This document shows, in pieces, positions 1-13,479 of a stretch of DNA of 64,000 bases. Each line of letters opens with the position of its first letter. The first letter of the stretch is position 1. The stretch covers positions 24,793,501 to 24,857,500 of the forward strand of contig NC_134117.1 in NCBI RefSeq assembly GCF_040939455.1. The letters run 5' to 3'. The notes below the pieces were generated by a model. That model was not told the origin of the DNA. It did not search any database and was given only the letters and a program-made list of their open reading frames with translations. The translations under genes were made by a program, and so were the position numbers. Source of the stretch: Microcebus murinus. Taxonomy: Eukaryota; Chordata; Mammalia; Primates; Cheirogaleidae.

Positions 1-1480
1 TCACCTCAATTTGTAGTATTCCTATGTCAATAGTATCCTAACAGTATGATATCTGTGAATAAGTAAATTTCTTGTTAATGATCTCTAAAAAAATGATCTA
101 AATTCTTTGGTTGTACTGTATCAAATATTGCTTTTAATAAACCACTACCTGGAGTTTGGAAATTGTTTTCTACACAAAGCCTTTGTTGCATTTTTTTTGG
201 GGGGGGGTATATTTTTTTGTAACAGGATTTGACCTGTAACTATTACTGAGAATTTTCTTAGAGGAGTTCAAAGCATTTTACAGGGATCATCTCATTTATC
301 CCTCAAAAGTAAGGCGGAGGCATTATCTCTGCTACAGACTGAGAACACTAAAAGGCCAAGATAGGTGGGGTTTTTGTTGCTGTTTTTCTAAGATCAAAAA
401 GTAATTCTAGGGCAAAGCCAGATTCCGCTCTGACCTTGTTACATGATGCTTCTGCAGCACCACAATACAATGTCATTGCTTCCCTAGATCTCTCCTTGGC
501 TATGCTAGGTGTTGAATAATTTTCAGAGTTGATTTCTTATTCATTCCTGCTCCCTGAAAATGGGTATTAAGATGTAGATAAATATAAATGGAAACCCCCA
601 ATTACTTCCTATCTGGATTTGGGGTACAGGATAAGCAGACAGGGATAGGCATCTTCTTCCCCTCCTCCAAATCTTACTGCCTAGCCCAGTACTGTCTAAA
701 AAAAGATAATAATATGAACCACAAATGCAAGTCACATGTATAATTTAAAATTTTCTAGTAGTTACATTAAAATATATAGTATTAAGCCCAATACAATATA
801 TTCAAAATATTATCACTTCAACATACACTCAATATAAAATTATTAACGATGTATTTTGCATTCTTGTATAAATCTTCAAAATCTGATATTTCTCACTAAT
901 AGCATACATACATCAATTTGGACTAGCCACATTTCAAATGCTCAACAGCCACATGTGATTAGGGGGACCCTGTTGGACAGCACAGGTCTACACTACAGCA
1001 GCTCTCCTTTCAGACTGCTGCCATGTGAATTGAATGGGTGGTAGTATAGGGAAAGAATCCTGGGTGACCTTGAAGAATCAACTTGCACTTGGGTAGTGAC
1101 TAATAATAAGTACTAGCTTTACCATTTCCTGATACATGACTGTTTTGGGAGTTATGGACTCGGGATCTAGAAGACAGCAACCTCCCCAAATATGTCTAAA
1201 TACAAGCTCACTGCCAGGACCATGGTTCCCACCGTGTGAGAACCAGGCCTACAGAAACTGTCAACTTCTAGGGCTGGTTTGAGGGGCTCTGGTATGTGGC
1301 CCGTGGAAAAGAGGCATCACGTGAGGAAGAGGAATAGAAAGAGAATGCTCTGAGAGTGGGAAGACCGCCCAACTACTAGGCGCTTCTTGAGGGCAGGGGC
1401 TCCAAGGAGACCCTTCAGAAGGCAAAGGGTCCCCTTGTGGCCTTAGGCGGGGCCCTTTAGCCAGCCACACAACACGATTG
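1..1480. other. Upstream flank of FBXW4
   Basis: No gene is supported here. The stretch is AT-rich, with a G run near 206-215 and short chance ORFs only. The part from about 683 to 1000 looks like an old DNA transposon (listed separately). Base composition changes abruptly to GC-rich after about 1440, where the FBXW4 promoter island starts. In mammals whose order is known, this side of FBXW4 faces FGF8, so distal FGF8 or FBXW4 control elements could lie here, but I see no specific one. Confidence 0.6.
683..1000 (-). mobile_element. Old hAT/Charlie-like nonautonomous DNA transposon remnant
   Basis: The words 'agtactgtcta' near the left end and 'gttggacagcaca' near the right end, with 'agccacat' and 'cacatgtgattag' words inside, resemble a common mammalian hAT-Charlie type element that contains repeated 'gccacatgtggctag' words and ends in 'tggacagcgcag'. 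The middle is AT-rich and diverged. Family name and exact ends are from memory and uncertain; strand is nominal. Confidence 0.5.
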
Positions 1481-2640
1481 AAGAATTAATTCGTATGCTT
1501 CCACTAAGCGATCCCGGGGATAGAAGGGTGGTGTCAGCGCCTGGGCCCCGGCCCGCACCCCTAGGTGGCTCCAAGGCCGCAGGTGTGAGGGGCGGGCCCA
1601 TGGCTCGGCCCGTGCCGCCCCATGTGACCCGGTCCGGCATGGTGTCGCCTCCTCCCGGGGCGGCGGCGGCGGTGGCTCGGGCTCGGCCCCGGCCCCGGCC
1701 CCGCGTCGGGCCGGCCCCGCGGCCACTTATGGGCAGTCAGGGCCGCTCAGGGACCCCCGGGAACGGCGGGCCCGGCGAGGGCGAGGGCGAGGGCGGGGAG
1801 ACAAGGAAACTGCAGGAAGTGAGGGTCGCGAGGGGGAAGCGAAGGAAGGGGAAAGGGAAGGGAAAAGCCGGCGCAGGGCAAAGCGGAAGAGGAAGCGGGG
1901 CGGAAGGGAAGCCGGGGCCGCAGAAGGCGAAAGAGGCAGCGGGGCAGGGGGCTGAGGCACGAGCGAAGACAGGGCCGGGGAAGGAAGGAGAGGGCGGAAG
2001 CGTGGAGGAAGGGGCGACAGGCGTCGTAAAGGGAGATGAGGGGAGTGCAGGGGGCGGGAAAGAGGCACAAGAAAGAGATGATGGGAAGAAGGAGGGATGG
2101 AGGGTTAGGACTGGGCGGCGGGAAGACGCTAGGCCCGGGAGATCACAGGGACGAGGGAGTCAGGCTCGGGGCGGCATCGCGGGGACAGGGGCGGCCATGG
2201 CGGCGGCGGCGGCTGAGGAGGAGTCCGCGGCTCGGGAGCCGGCCGCTCGCCCGGCCGCTGGGCCTGCGCTCTGGCGCCTGCCGGAGGAGCTGCTGCTGCT
2301 CATCTGCTCCTACCTGGACATGCGGGCCCTTGGCCGCCTGGCCCAGGTGTGCCGCTGGCTGCGGCGCTTCACCAGCTGCGACCTGCTCTGGCGCCGGATA
2401 GCCCGGGCCTCGCTCAACTCCGGCTTCACGCGGCTCGGCACCGACCTGTAAGCGCCCGCTTGCCCGCCCGATCCCCGCCTCGGGCCGGCCTGCGTCCTGG
2501 GAAAGGGCGGGGCGCCGCGGCCTGGTCGGCCCGGGGTCGTGTCGCACTACTAATTCCGAGGCCTACACCTGGCCTCCGCCGAGAGCGCTTCCCGAGCACC
2601 TTCGGGATCCCATTGCCTCTGCTCTCCAAGGCCTCCATCT
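1440..2640 (+). promoter_or_regulatory. FBXW4: FBXW4 CpG-island promoter and 5' region
   Basis: GC content and CpG frequency rise sharply from about 1440, peak across 1590-2540 and fall after about 2640. The island spans the start codon at 2197 and the exon 1 donor at 2447/2448. No TATA box is evident. GC boxes of the GGGGCGG type occur at about 1590, 1898 and 2051, and an E2F-like GGCGGGAAA lies at 2053-2061. A direct GGCCCC repeat occurs at about 1685-1703. The segment about 1790-2110 is strongly purine-rich on the + strand. This fits a broad, TATA-less housekeeping-type promoter. The transcription start cannot be fixed from sequence alone; it must be upstream of 2197 and probably lies within the island. 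Confidence 0.85.
2197..2447 (+). CDS. FBXW4: FBXW4 exon 1 (coding part): N-terminus and F-box
   Basis: This exon encodes residues 1-83 and two bases of codon 84 of FBXW4 (dactylin), an F-box/WD40 protein. By family knowledge it is a substrate-recognition subunit that joins SCF E3 ubiquitin ligases by binding SKP1 through the F-box. An Ala/Glu-rich leader (about residues 1-24) is followed by the F-box at about 26-70, with the typical LPEELLLLICSYLD start, VCRWLRRF centre and LLWRRIA end. The ATG at 2197 has a strong Kozak context (G at -3, G at +4) and the protein from here matches my memory of the mammalian N-terminus. The donor GTAAGC follows base 2447; the last codon is split phase 2 and rejoins exon 2 as Leu84. 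The same frame is open upstream to 1495, so an N-terminally extended isoform is possible. The gene runs off the right edge; only five coding exons are in the window. Confidence 0.96.
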
Positions 2641-3509
2641 AAGGAAGCCTTCTAAGAGCATCCCTCAGTCAGCACCCTCCCCCGTGGGCGGCTCCTCACA
2701 ATTAGCCATCTTAAGCACTCCCTTCAGCTTTTAATTGTGTCTTTGCAGACGTTTGAGTGCCCGTTCCTTAGCCGCGCTGAGGAGCCAGGCTGTCTGTGGT
2801 TCCTTCATGCTTTGGACGACTCCTCCAGTCCAGGTGTAGGACCCAGGTCCGCTAAGTGTTCTCTCAGAATGTTTTTGTGGACATGTATCCTCCCCATCCT
2901 CTTCTAAAGGTTGTCAAGTTTCAGGGCTCAGATAAAATCGAATGTGGAGAAAAGGGCTCAGACCCTAAATGAAGGCCCTTAGTACCAGTGTCAGATATAG
3001 TTTATCACTCTATATAGGCAGAACGATACAAAAACGGTGCCTGCTTGAGGCAGGAGGCTGGATTAGGTCAAGGCTGTGTACAAGGCATGGTATTGCAATC
3101 TGGCCTGTTTTGGGTAGGGTTTGAGACCTGTGAATGAAAATCTTTCCTGAACCACTTAAGTTGTTGAATAGGGGGAAAAAATGTATGGAACTGGGGGAGT
3201 AAAAGCTTGCAGATTGCACCCCACTCCACCCAATTGTTTTTTAAAGATAGTTCTAATACAGTGTAACAACATTAAAGTTTTTTGAAACAAAAAGCCATAA
3301 TACACGCCTAGACGACTATTTTCATTTTTAAAAACTTTCAGGTGCACATTTTTCCCCCTTCATAGTTGCTGTCCTACTGATCTTAACAGAATAGATGCAC
3401 AATAAATATTTGTGGGCTGTACCATAATGTGATTAAAAACAACCCTCTAATATTAAACTTTCATGTTATGTTCAGCTTTTTGCTATTATAGATAACAATT
3501 ATATGAATA

Positions 3510-4800
3510 ATTTAATGCATTTTTGGGTAAGAGCTTTATTGAGATATAAGTCACATACCATACTGTACATATTTCTTGAATTAGTTCTTTAGGATAAAAT
3601 CCCAAAATGACTACTGGATCAATGGTTATGGTTTGCAAAGGTGTTTTACCAAGTAATAGTGGCACCAGCAAAGGATGATTGAACAAATTTTATGTGAGAA
3701 TTAAAAAAGTATTTGTTTAGTGGGCATATAATGATACTTCAAAGTTGTGTTATTTTGCATCTTTTTTTTTTACCATGGGCCATGATAAATATTTTCCCAT
3801 GTGTTTGTTTCACCTGTGAAATTGTCTGTTCCTACTCTTTGCCCATCTGTTATCAGGGTATTGATGTTTTTCTTATAAATTTGGAATCATGTGGGTCATA
3901 GATGTTAGACCTTAGTTTGTCATCTTTAATGACATTTTTCTTAGTTCTTTTTGCTTTACTGTTTTTATCCTATAGAAGTTTTATACTTTAATCTATTAGA
4001 ATCTGCCAATATTTTGTGATTTTTTTTCCCCCAGTGCTGAGAAATTTGTAATTCTTCCACAGACCTGATAAATCCCTTCTGTTTCCCACTTGTTTTCTTA
4101 TAATTTGGTTTTTTAATAGTTAACACTTTAATCAATATCACTTTTGTTTTGGTGCAAGAGGTGAATTCAACTTATCATTTTTCCCCCTCAACTGCTACCT
4201 AGTTATCACTACAACTTTGTTAAATAATTCTTCTTTCCCCTTGTTTTGGGAAGCTTACTTTGCCATATATTAAGTTTGCATATATACATATACATATATT
4301 AGATCTATATTTGAACTCTCCATTTTGTTCTATTGATATATTTCTCCATTTCCATACTATTTTAAATATTGTTGCTTTTGGATAGAGTCTAGTTTCTCTC
4401 AGGGTAAGATTAACCCTATTGGATTTATGTGTGTGTATCATGTCTACATTTCTCAGCTCCCCACCAAAAAACATTCTGTGCCTCTTCGAGGACTTTTTTG
4501 GTTTTCATTATAAAGTTCTCACATATCTGTTGTTGCACTTACTCCTAGGTATTTCTAGCTATGTTAAGCATTTCATTTTTATTGCAAGTGCCATCTCTCA
4601 GTATGTTTGCTGGCTGGGTATTACTGGTGTATATGATTGCTATAATCTTTTGTAAATTTTGAACTTGATCATTTTGCTTAACTCTTTATTAATTCTAGTA
4701 TGATTTTGTTGATGATAATGATTCCTTGGGACTTTGGGCTTACGGTCTTGTCACCTGCAAAAATAGTATTTTTTTTCTTTCTTACAAGAATAATCTTTCA
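3510..4800 (-). mobile_element. Ancient L1/HAL1-type LINE fragment
   Basis: The + strand reads as the complement of diverged LINE-1 coding/3' sequence: 'gctttattgagatataa', 'gtctgttcctactctttgcc', 'ttttgttctattgatat', and 'acttactcctaggta' are typical antisense L1 words. No open frame remains. Boundaries are approximate. Confidence 0.65.
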
Positions 4801-5489
4801 AAGAATATTACCTGTTGACCTGTAAGAGAAATTGGCTAAAATGACTGGAATCCAAGCCAGCCAAGGCAAAGTTTGGCTTCTTTTTCTTCCCATAGAGATT
4901 GAATGAATGAATGAAAGAATTGATGTTTCTTGTTTCCTTTTTAAATGCTCTAAAAGAGAGCTAGTGGGAATGAGTTATGTAGCAGTAACAACAACAAAAT
5001 GAAATGAGTTTGTAGTGTAAAATGCTTTGAGACTGCCAAATGAAATTATGACTTTATTATTTATTAGACACGTGTGTTTTGATTTCTCGCCTGTGTCTGG
5101 GTGTGTCTGGGTGAAGTGTCTCCTGCCTTCTAGGGAAGTTGTTTTACCGTAGCACTTGATAAAGAGCAGGATCACTGCTCAGGTTTTCTGGGTTGAGAAG
5201 AGAAGTTATGGGTGTTACAGCAGGTGGAGAGAGTGTTTTTTACCAGTGTGGTCTGTTTCTGGACAGCTGCAGAGACTTAATAAACCACTAAGAGAGGTGG
5301 TTGTCATCCCTGGAGGGAGAAGTCATGCACCCCAGTCCTGTTAAGGCATCAGGGAGCCTGGGCCCAAAGTACAGCAAGAGTATGGCTGCTTGGAGGGTAG
5401 CAGGGTTATTGTTCTTCGTTTGGGTTAATTAACTGCAGACTGGATAAGCAGGGTCAGTTGTTTTAAGGACTACACAAAACTTGATTTTA

Positions 5490-5640
5490 TCAGAAGCCAC
5501 ATAACCTCACTGGCCCTGAGTTTTATTATCTATAAAGAATGGGAATAACATTGCCTAGTAAAATGAGGCTCAAATGTAGAGTGCTAGCTAGCACATTGTT
5601 CAGCACATGATAACCACTCAATAAATCGTAAAATGGAACT
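5490..5640 (+). mobile_element. MIR SINE fragment
   Basis: Order of words 'cataacctcactggccctgagttt', 'ctataaagaatgggaataa', 'cagcacatgataaccactcaataaat' follows the MIR core and 3' end. Old and diverged. Confidence 0.65.
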
Positions 5641-8600
5641 TTTTAATTGTGTGGCTTCTCTAGCCAGTCTGTATATACCAAAAAAAAAAAGTGAGGATGG
5701 CTTGACTCAGAGGTGCTGCCTAAAGACAGAGGGGGGAGAAAAAACCTCTCTCCCTCTCCCCCTCTCCTCTTAGTTTCTCTCACCTGTCCTGAATGTTTTT
5801 GGAAACATGACAGCAGAACCTGTGGGCTTAGGGCCCGCTCTCCCTGCTGAAGAGCCTCTTCTCAGAAACACAAACTGTTAAGGTTTACTGACCTTCCGGC
5901 CTAGGGCAAGCCCCTTCAGTTTGCCTGTACCTAACTGATCATAGCTTTGTTGAGTAAGATGAACTGCTTTGGTTCCTTGTGATTTGCTAATGGTCTTATA
6001 CTTGTGCTTGAAGGCATTTTGGCCACTTTAAAACCACAAACAAATAATTTGCTTCCCTTTAGGCCTCTTTCCCAAACAGTGAACACTAGTAGGTATCCTG
6101 AGCAGTTTTTTTTAAAGGGAACACAAAAATATTAACAGTTTGAGTCAGTCATCTGATTTAAAATAAGTTTTGTTTGAAGGTTTTATGAAGCCTGATGGAA
6201 TGGTAATATCTTGATTATAACAATAAAAGTCAAGGAAATGTTTCATATGTCAATCTTTTAAATTTTCCCTAAAGAGTAGGGAGGAAAACTAGCCTAGTTC
6301 AGTTTACAAGAACAAAACAGTGAAATTCAGCTGTCAGTTTATAATGTAAGCTTCATGCAAGAAGACAGTATGATGAGGGAGGAACAGAGGTTCTGTCTGC
6401 AAATTCTGGTACTGAAAATTAAGAGCAAGGAATGGAAAGAAAAAAGTACCTCTGCATGTAAACCTATTTTTAAAAAAAAAATTTTGCCAGTCTTATGTTA
6501 AAGCTTACTTGCTCTCCTTCCTCCCAAATTAAATGCTACATATTTTCAAACAGGAATTTTATTTTAAATATCCTTTGAGTAGTACCTGGGTGCTCTCTTG
6601 AATATATGCCTGTGATAGATTTGCCTAGAATTAACAATAGGTGTTTAGGGCGTGAGACTCCTGAGGTGTTTGCCCTGGCATGTACATTCATTCCTCTGGC
6701 GGGTCCTGTAGCCTTGGAGCTCTTTGAGGCTGGGGGACTAGGGTATCTATTTCAGTGATGATTAACGTCCAGAGTAGTGAGATAGACACAGATAAGCAGA
6801 GTGTGTTTGTTTGTTTTAAAATGATTGCGCTTAAGAGCATTTTTTTTTTTGGCCCAGAAAGCATAAAGTTTCCTTTCCTAACTTTGAATGGAGAAGGCAT
6901 TGTGGACTGCTTACATTTAAGGCCTAAAATGATTTTCAGAAGACAGCAACTCCAAGCAGCTTAGGCTTTCTCCTTTACCTTTCTGCCTTACTTAGGGAGG
7001 AGAGTCACTTACTTATTTTCCAGTTCCTTAAAAAGTTTTATAGATGGATGTATTTAATGTCTTTAGCTGTTTTGGGAAGGCCTTATTTTTAATGGTTTTT
7101 GTGAGTTAATAAAAGTATAATTTAGTTTACAGGCTCATAATAAATAAAACAACACACTTGTGGAAGCAGGAAATGGTCTAGCACAGTCACTACCTCCAAA
7201 TGCAAACTGGAAGAATGTAAGAGGCATTCATTCTCTTCTAAGACCATGAGAATTATAGAAGCTGCTTATATCCTTTGCAGTCTTGTAAAACTTGAATAGT
7301 AGGGGATGAATTTTCTAGCCATCAAGGCAGAAACATGGAGAAACCCAAAGTTTTCATGATCCGCAGATGAGCAGTCTGTAGTATGAATTCATACTGGAAT
7401 GAGATCTCTGAAAATATTTCAATAATATATATTTTTTCAATTATTTGTGTCTAGAACCTTGACCATGGATAAAGATTGGGCTTAAGCTGCTAAAATCCAG
7501 CTGACAGTAAGGTCACTGAGAAAACATACAGATTTTTAAAAACAATTATATTTGAGTGTTTAACAAAGAAAAAAATTACCTTTGTGTGACAACCTTAGTT
7601 TTGGGTTGACTTTCACATTGGATTAGTTTCTGGTACTGACCCACAACCATAAAACAGGGAGAAATTCAGGTAGATTCTTCTTGAAGCCAGGCTTCAGTAA
7701 ATTTTGAGAATTAAGATGAGATCAAATGTTTGAAAAAAGGGGGAGAAAATCTGGTTTGAATTTTCATTGAAAATTGGTGTGCCCTCTTCCTCCCTTGATT
7801 TATAGAAACTGATTTTTGCTAAGCTTAGGCCAGGTGTGTCAACCATCAGATGAGGCTGAGAATCCAAAGGTTTGGTTTACTCTTGAATATCCTTTCTATT
7901 CAGCAGTTTTGCTCAGATTTGAATGGATTCAGGTAGAACTCCAATTGTAATCAAAAGAAACAAGATGATTGTGCTAATTAAGAATCTGTTTATGAATCCT
8001 AAATCATTACTACTTGAGCTATATCTGACTATAAGACTATCTGGAGAAAGTCTCATTTACCTCTTGTTAGAGGTTTGGCTGCCTTGTCTCAACTATGAGT
8101 CAGTTCTTCATTTTATCCAACCTGTTCACATTGCCCTCCCTGGAAGTCTGGGCCACCCAATGGGCCCCTTGCCTGCCCCTCTTTAGCCCACAATTAATTG
8201 CCAACACATTCTTTCTTCTTCTCCTTCTTTTTTTGGTATTTGACATCAGCTCAAATTGCTGAGAAAGGTGACAACTGTGAAATGAAGACAGGGCTTGGAG
8301 ACACCTTAAAAAATACATGTGAAGGCCACTAAATGACAAGAGCAGACTGCCATCCTCTTTCAAAACATCACCATGTCTGTTGACTTTCCATTCCTGGTCC
8401 ACAGCACAAAATTGGAGGTCAAAGAATCATAGGAGTTAGAGATGGAAAAGACATTTGGGGTCAGCCAGTTCATTCCTCCGCCTTCCCTGCCCCTGATTCC
8501 AAATCATTCCTTACATTATATTTTCTCTCCTAGCTCTTGTACAGTTTTCACGGTCTTCATTCAACCCCGGCTGTCACCTTTGGGGAATGATGCTGGAGGT

Positions 8601-10542
8601 TCTGTCCAGTTTCTCCTTAGCAAAGAGAGATGTTGCCTTTGTCCCTCGTTGACATTCGTGAACTTCTTTGTTGGTGGTCTCAGCTGAGAGACCAAAGTCT
8701 AACTGGATGACTCTTTGTTGCCTGGCATTGGGGCTTTTCTGGACAGAATTGAAGAGCATTTAGAGAATGATGATATTGGGCAAGGGATAAAGGGCTGGGG
8801 TACAAGGTAGCCATTGTTGAATTTGTTCCTAGATTTTTGTTTTTCAGGTATCTTGATCTGGAAGGGGATTTATGTGTGTATGAGGTATGTGGTATTGGGA
8901 CAGGTGGGAAGAGACAGGAAATAACATTGAATAGGAGTTTGATAAGAGGCCTAACTTGGAGACTGGTGGATTAAATGAACAAACAAATAAGAAATACTAG
9001 TCCTGTGAAGCAGTGGAGGGTTGTTTTAAGCATTATGTGTTAGGGAAGAACTAGAGTGTACAGAGCTTCAGCTTAGAGTCAAATTGAGGGGAACAGATGG
9101 GCTGCAGGCAAGTATTTTGGACTAGGGGACTTGTCTTTGTGGTCTCCCTTTGCTTTAAGAAAGTAGAGAAAAGTATTATGCTTACTGGCTTGGAAGGGGG
9201 AATGGTCATTTTTAGAGGCAGCTTTGTAGGGATACCCCCTGCTCCCCCCTCTTGTTCTAGCAGCTGTTGGGAGCAGTCCAAAGGGGGTATTATATTTCTT
9301 CTGGTAACTCTGCCAAGAATGAGAGGAAATCCATAATCTGTGGGGTTTTTTTTGGGAGGGATGAGGATGGGGTGGTAGGTGATGGGACAGGGAAATTAAA
9401 TTGTTTTATAGTAAATATGTTGAGATGCTTTTCCTGGAAAGCTGTTTCACTGAAAGGAATGATATTTCCCCTGCTCACTAACTGTGTAATGAGTTCCTTC
9501 TCTTTAGAGAAAGGGAAATAGTCATTGAGTATTTCTTTTTCTTTCTTCCCTGTAGTTCCTGCTTTGACCTCCCATGTTTCTTTGAATTTTCCTTCAGAAA
9601 GTCCATATTGAAAGGGTGAATCAAGATTCAGATATGGGTGGTGTGTGTGCTTAAGAGAGGACTCCCTTCAAAAGTGAGTTGCTAAAGGAGAACTTCTCAC
9701 TCGTCCCTTACCTTGGATACAGTTTGACTTTATCATACTGGCCTAGAAACTGGAGATGTAAAAACTTTCTGGGTGATGTCTGGTTCATATTCTCTCCATC
9801 CCTTCATCCAGGCTGGGAGGGCACCAGGGATTTTGAAGTCTGGCCACTTGGGTTGAGAACTGGTTTTGGTGATTAATATGGAACACAGTTTCAAGATTAA
9901 AAACAATAAAAAACAACCCTAGGAAGCATAGCAGTGTAATTATTTCTCACATTTCAGTTGGGGAGTCCAGGGAAAAATCATTTTAAAGGTATGAAAACAA
10001 AGTTCACCTCTTTGTCTGCTGGTGCCTAATTCATGACTCACTTAGAGGAAGTCCTATTCACAAAAAAATGGTGGAATCTTTCTTGATGTTGTTTATTTTT
10101 GGAAAGTGCTAGATCAGCCTTTCTGAAAGTGGTATTGTGGGATTCTTGAAAAACTAATTATGTAATCAGATGAGTATGGGAAATGCAGTGCACCACATCC
10201 CCTCTTTTGGGGATTGCAATGTCCATTGGTAAATTAAGGGCACTTAGAAGTTCTATGGTAGAGGGACCTGTTTAATTTTGTTTTAGCTAGCATTGTCCAA
10301 AATGTTTTGATCATAAAATTCTTTTTTTCCCTGCTTAATATCACTTAATGTCTTCTGGAACACACATACTGTTAAGTGCTCTGCAAATACAGAACATGAC
10401 CAATGGCAGGAGGAAAACGATGTGAACATGGCAAACTCAGAATCCTAAGCTCATGCATGTAAAGGACAAGGATTATGTTCAGTGCTTCTGAAGCTGCTTT
10501 GGACAGCACTGATGTGGGTACCATATTAAGATACTTTATCTG

Positions 10543-10697
10543 TAGCTGGGCATAGTGGCATGCGCCTGTAGTCCCAGCTACTCAGAAAGCTGAGGCAGGA
10601 GGATTGCTTGAGCCCAGGAGTTTGAGGTTGCTGTGATAATGTTACTGTGATAATGTTACTGTACTTTACCTGGGGCAAAAAAAAAAAAAAAAAAAAA
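10543..10697 (+). mobile_element. Monomeric Alu-like SINE with internal duplication
   Basis: A single Alu arm ('gctgggcatagtggc' to 'tttgaggttgctgtga') ends in a 20-plus A tract. It is bounded by a perfect 14-bp target-site duplication AGATACTTTATCTG at 10529-10542 and 10698-10711. The expected right-arm end is replaced by two tandem copies of GATAATGTTACTGT (about 10635-10663). Confidence 0.85.
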
Positions 10698-13142
10698 AGA
10701 TACTTTATCTGCTCAGATTCCTTTCATGACCCTCTCTAGCATCAGAATTTGGAGACTTTGGTTGAATTCTTAAAGAAGTGGTATGTTATACATTTTTAGG
10801 AAGGGCCTTGACACATGCCTTGCCAAAGGGAGAAGCATACCATTCAGAACTGTTGCTTAGTGGTTTCTAAGCAATGTCTATCAAAATACCTATCATGCTA
10901 GGACCACAATTCTCTCTTTTTGTGTCAAAGACATACTTTTGTATGCTGTTAGAATTTTTGATAGTACATTAAAAGATTAAAGGCAGGATGTCCTTTTTTA
11001 AGAAAAATAAGTTTCAGAAAATTGGAAAACCTGTCTATGGTTACTTACACTATTTACTTGTTCGCTCTCTGGTGTGTTATTATTTGAATAGAACTGTTTA
11101 CTGCCCTGACCTTGTTCACTTATATCCTTTGAGGTAAAGTTTATACATGTTCCTCTTAACATGTAATCTTCCTCTTATTTGTAGTAAGTTATATCATGGG
11201 CCATACTGTGACTTAGTGTCAGAAATCCTTATAAAAGTATGGATCATTAGTTAGACAATAATAAATTCTATAAATTATTAAAATTTGATGGGGCACTTAT
11301 TCTGCTATACCACTTGTCTGCAGAATGCTGGTTGAGAGCCACTTTTAGAAGCACTAAGAGGTTTAAGACTTGATCCTTTGGAATTTATGACTCTATTGGA
11401 CAAACAAGATGTATGGCTGTGAAAAGCTAGGTTTTGCAATGCCTAGGTTTATGGTAGGTTCAGTCTAAGAGTTCAGATGACATGGAGAGGAATGTTTGGA
11501 GGAGTCAAGGAAGTAGAGGCATTACCTGGATCTTAAAGAATAGGTGAATCTGACTAGTCCCAGAAGAGGGGAGCAAGCATTAGTCAGGGACAAAGGTAGG
11601 CTGGTGTTGGCAGCAAAGGTGAAGGTATGGGTATATGAGTGAAAGTAGAAGAGATGGGCTTGGCTCTCTCCAGTTGCATAATGTGCACAGTGTGGAGCAT
11701 GGAAGGTGAAGTTGAATGTGTAAAGTGGGTTGATAATCAGGGGCCTTTCAAGGGAGGCGTGGGTCAGCTTGGGCAGTTCCATGCGCTCCTTGTGCATGGT
11801 CCTGTCCTCATGCTAGCATATTTTCTACAATCTCACTTCATCCTGAATGTTTATTCCCTGGCCAGAAGGGTAAGCAATTTGACATGTTATAATGATTTTT
11901 CATTGATATTTTTTTGAACCTTAGTTATAGAACTCTGCTGCTGAGGCTATTGAAGGATTCAGTCTAATCCATGTATAAATGAATAGTTAGATGTTTCTTA
12001 TCTTGGGCTGCTTAAATACTTGTACACTTAAGCCAAATTCTTAGTATTAGTGGAAGAACTGGTGGGAATAGGCAATATGGGGGAAAATCTGCTTTCTGAA
12101 GAGGAAGAAGATCAAAGAAATAGAGTGTTAATTTAAAATTCCAAGCCCCCGGCATCATTTGGCATAGCTCTGTCCCTCACTTCCTGGCCCAGTGTCCCTT
12201 GACATGGCCTTGTTTTACACTTGTGGACAAACACCTTTTTTCTCTGGGTTTTCAGGTCAGCAGGATGTTATGCTTATAGAAATCATTCCAGCCACGCAGT
12301 TAGACAGCATTGGCAGTATCAAGGTGAATCAGGCTTGGGGATGGGGCAGAGAGGTAAATGGATCTGTGTTCCCGGAGTTTTCTGATTTTAGAGATTATGT
12401 AGATTTCAGACCTCTCTGATATACCTACACTTCCACTTCCTTCCGCCCAGCCATTTTTCAGGCTAGGTTTATTTATTTGCTTTTGGTTTTGAGGTGTGAG
12501 CAAGAAGAGGGGAAATGAAAGGGCATTCTAGATAACTGCCTAGATTAATTTCTGTGCCTCTGGACTCACTTGGCAAGATTTTAAGGGGCCAGATAGCTTA
12601 CTGTGGGTGCATGTTGTGTTGTTTTTGTTTAAAATAGGTCATGCGCCCAGGAATGCAAACTCTAATGGTTACTAAGTGCCGGAAAGCTGAGAGGGAGGGG
12701 GCCAAGTGGAAAACTGAGCCTGAGGCAAGAGAATGAGGGCTGGGAAAATGGCAGTTCAGCCAGGCCCACGGACCAGGTTAGAGATTCCTCCGTGTATTAA
12801 CAGTTATGGAGACATTTATTGACAGGGCGCTAATCATTTTTTTGAGGGAGCACCCTCACTTTACATCAGTAACCACGTGGGGGAAATGGCTGGCCATAGA
12901 CCATTTTAAAAGTGGGAGCAAGGGTCATTATCAGATTCCAAGGGGCACCTGCTCCTGTCTCTCAGGCACTTTTCTTCTGTCTTGTTCTACTGACTCCCTT
13001 TGAGTGGACAGTGACAGGTCCCTACAGAGAGGGAGGGATACTTGTTTTTAAAAATTCCTTTTGATTTTTCAGATGTTGAAGCCAATAAAAGTAAAGATAC
13101 GCTTTGGCCAACAGCTAGGGAAACTGTAACCATCAAAGATGA

Positions 13143-13479
<337 letters not shown>

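Noticed and set aside
1727..2070. Minus-strand open frames of 107-113 codons across the CpG island
   Set aside because: They are low-complexity Pro/Leu/Ser shadows of the purine-rich + strand, without domain or splice context.
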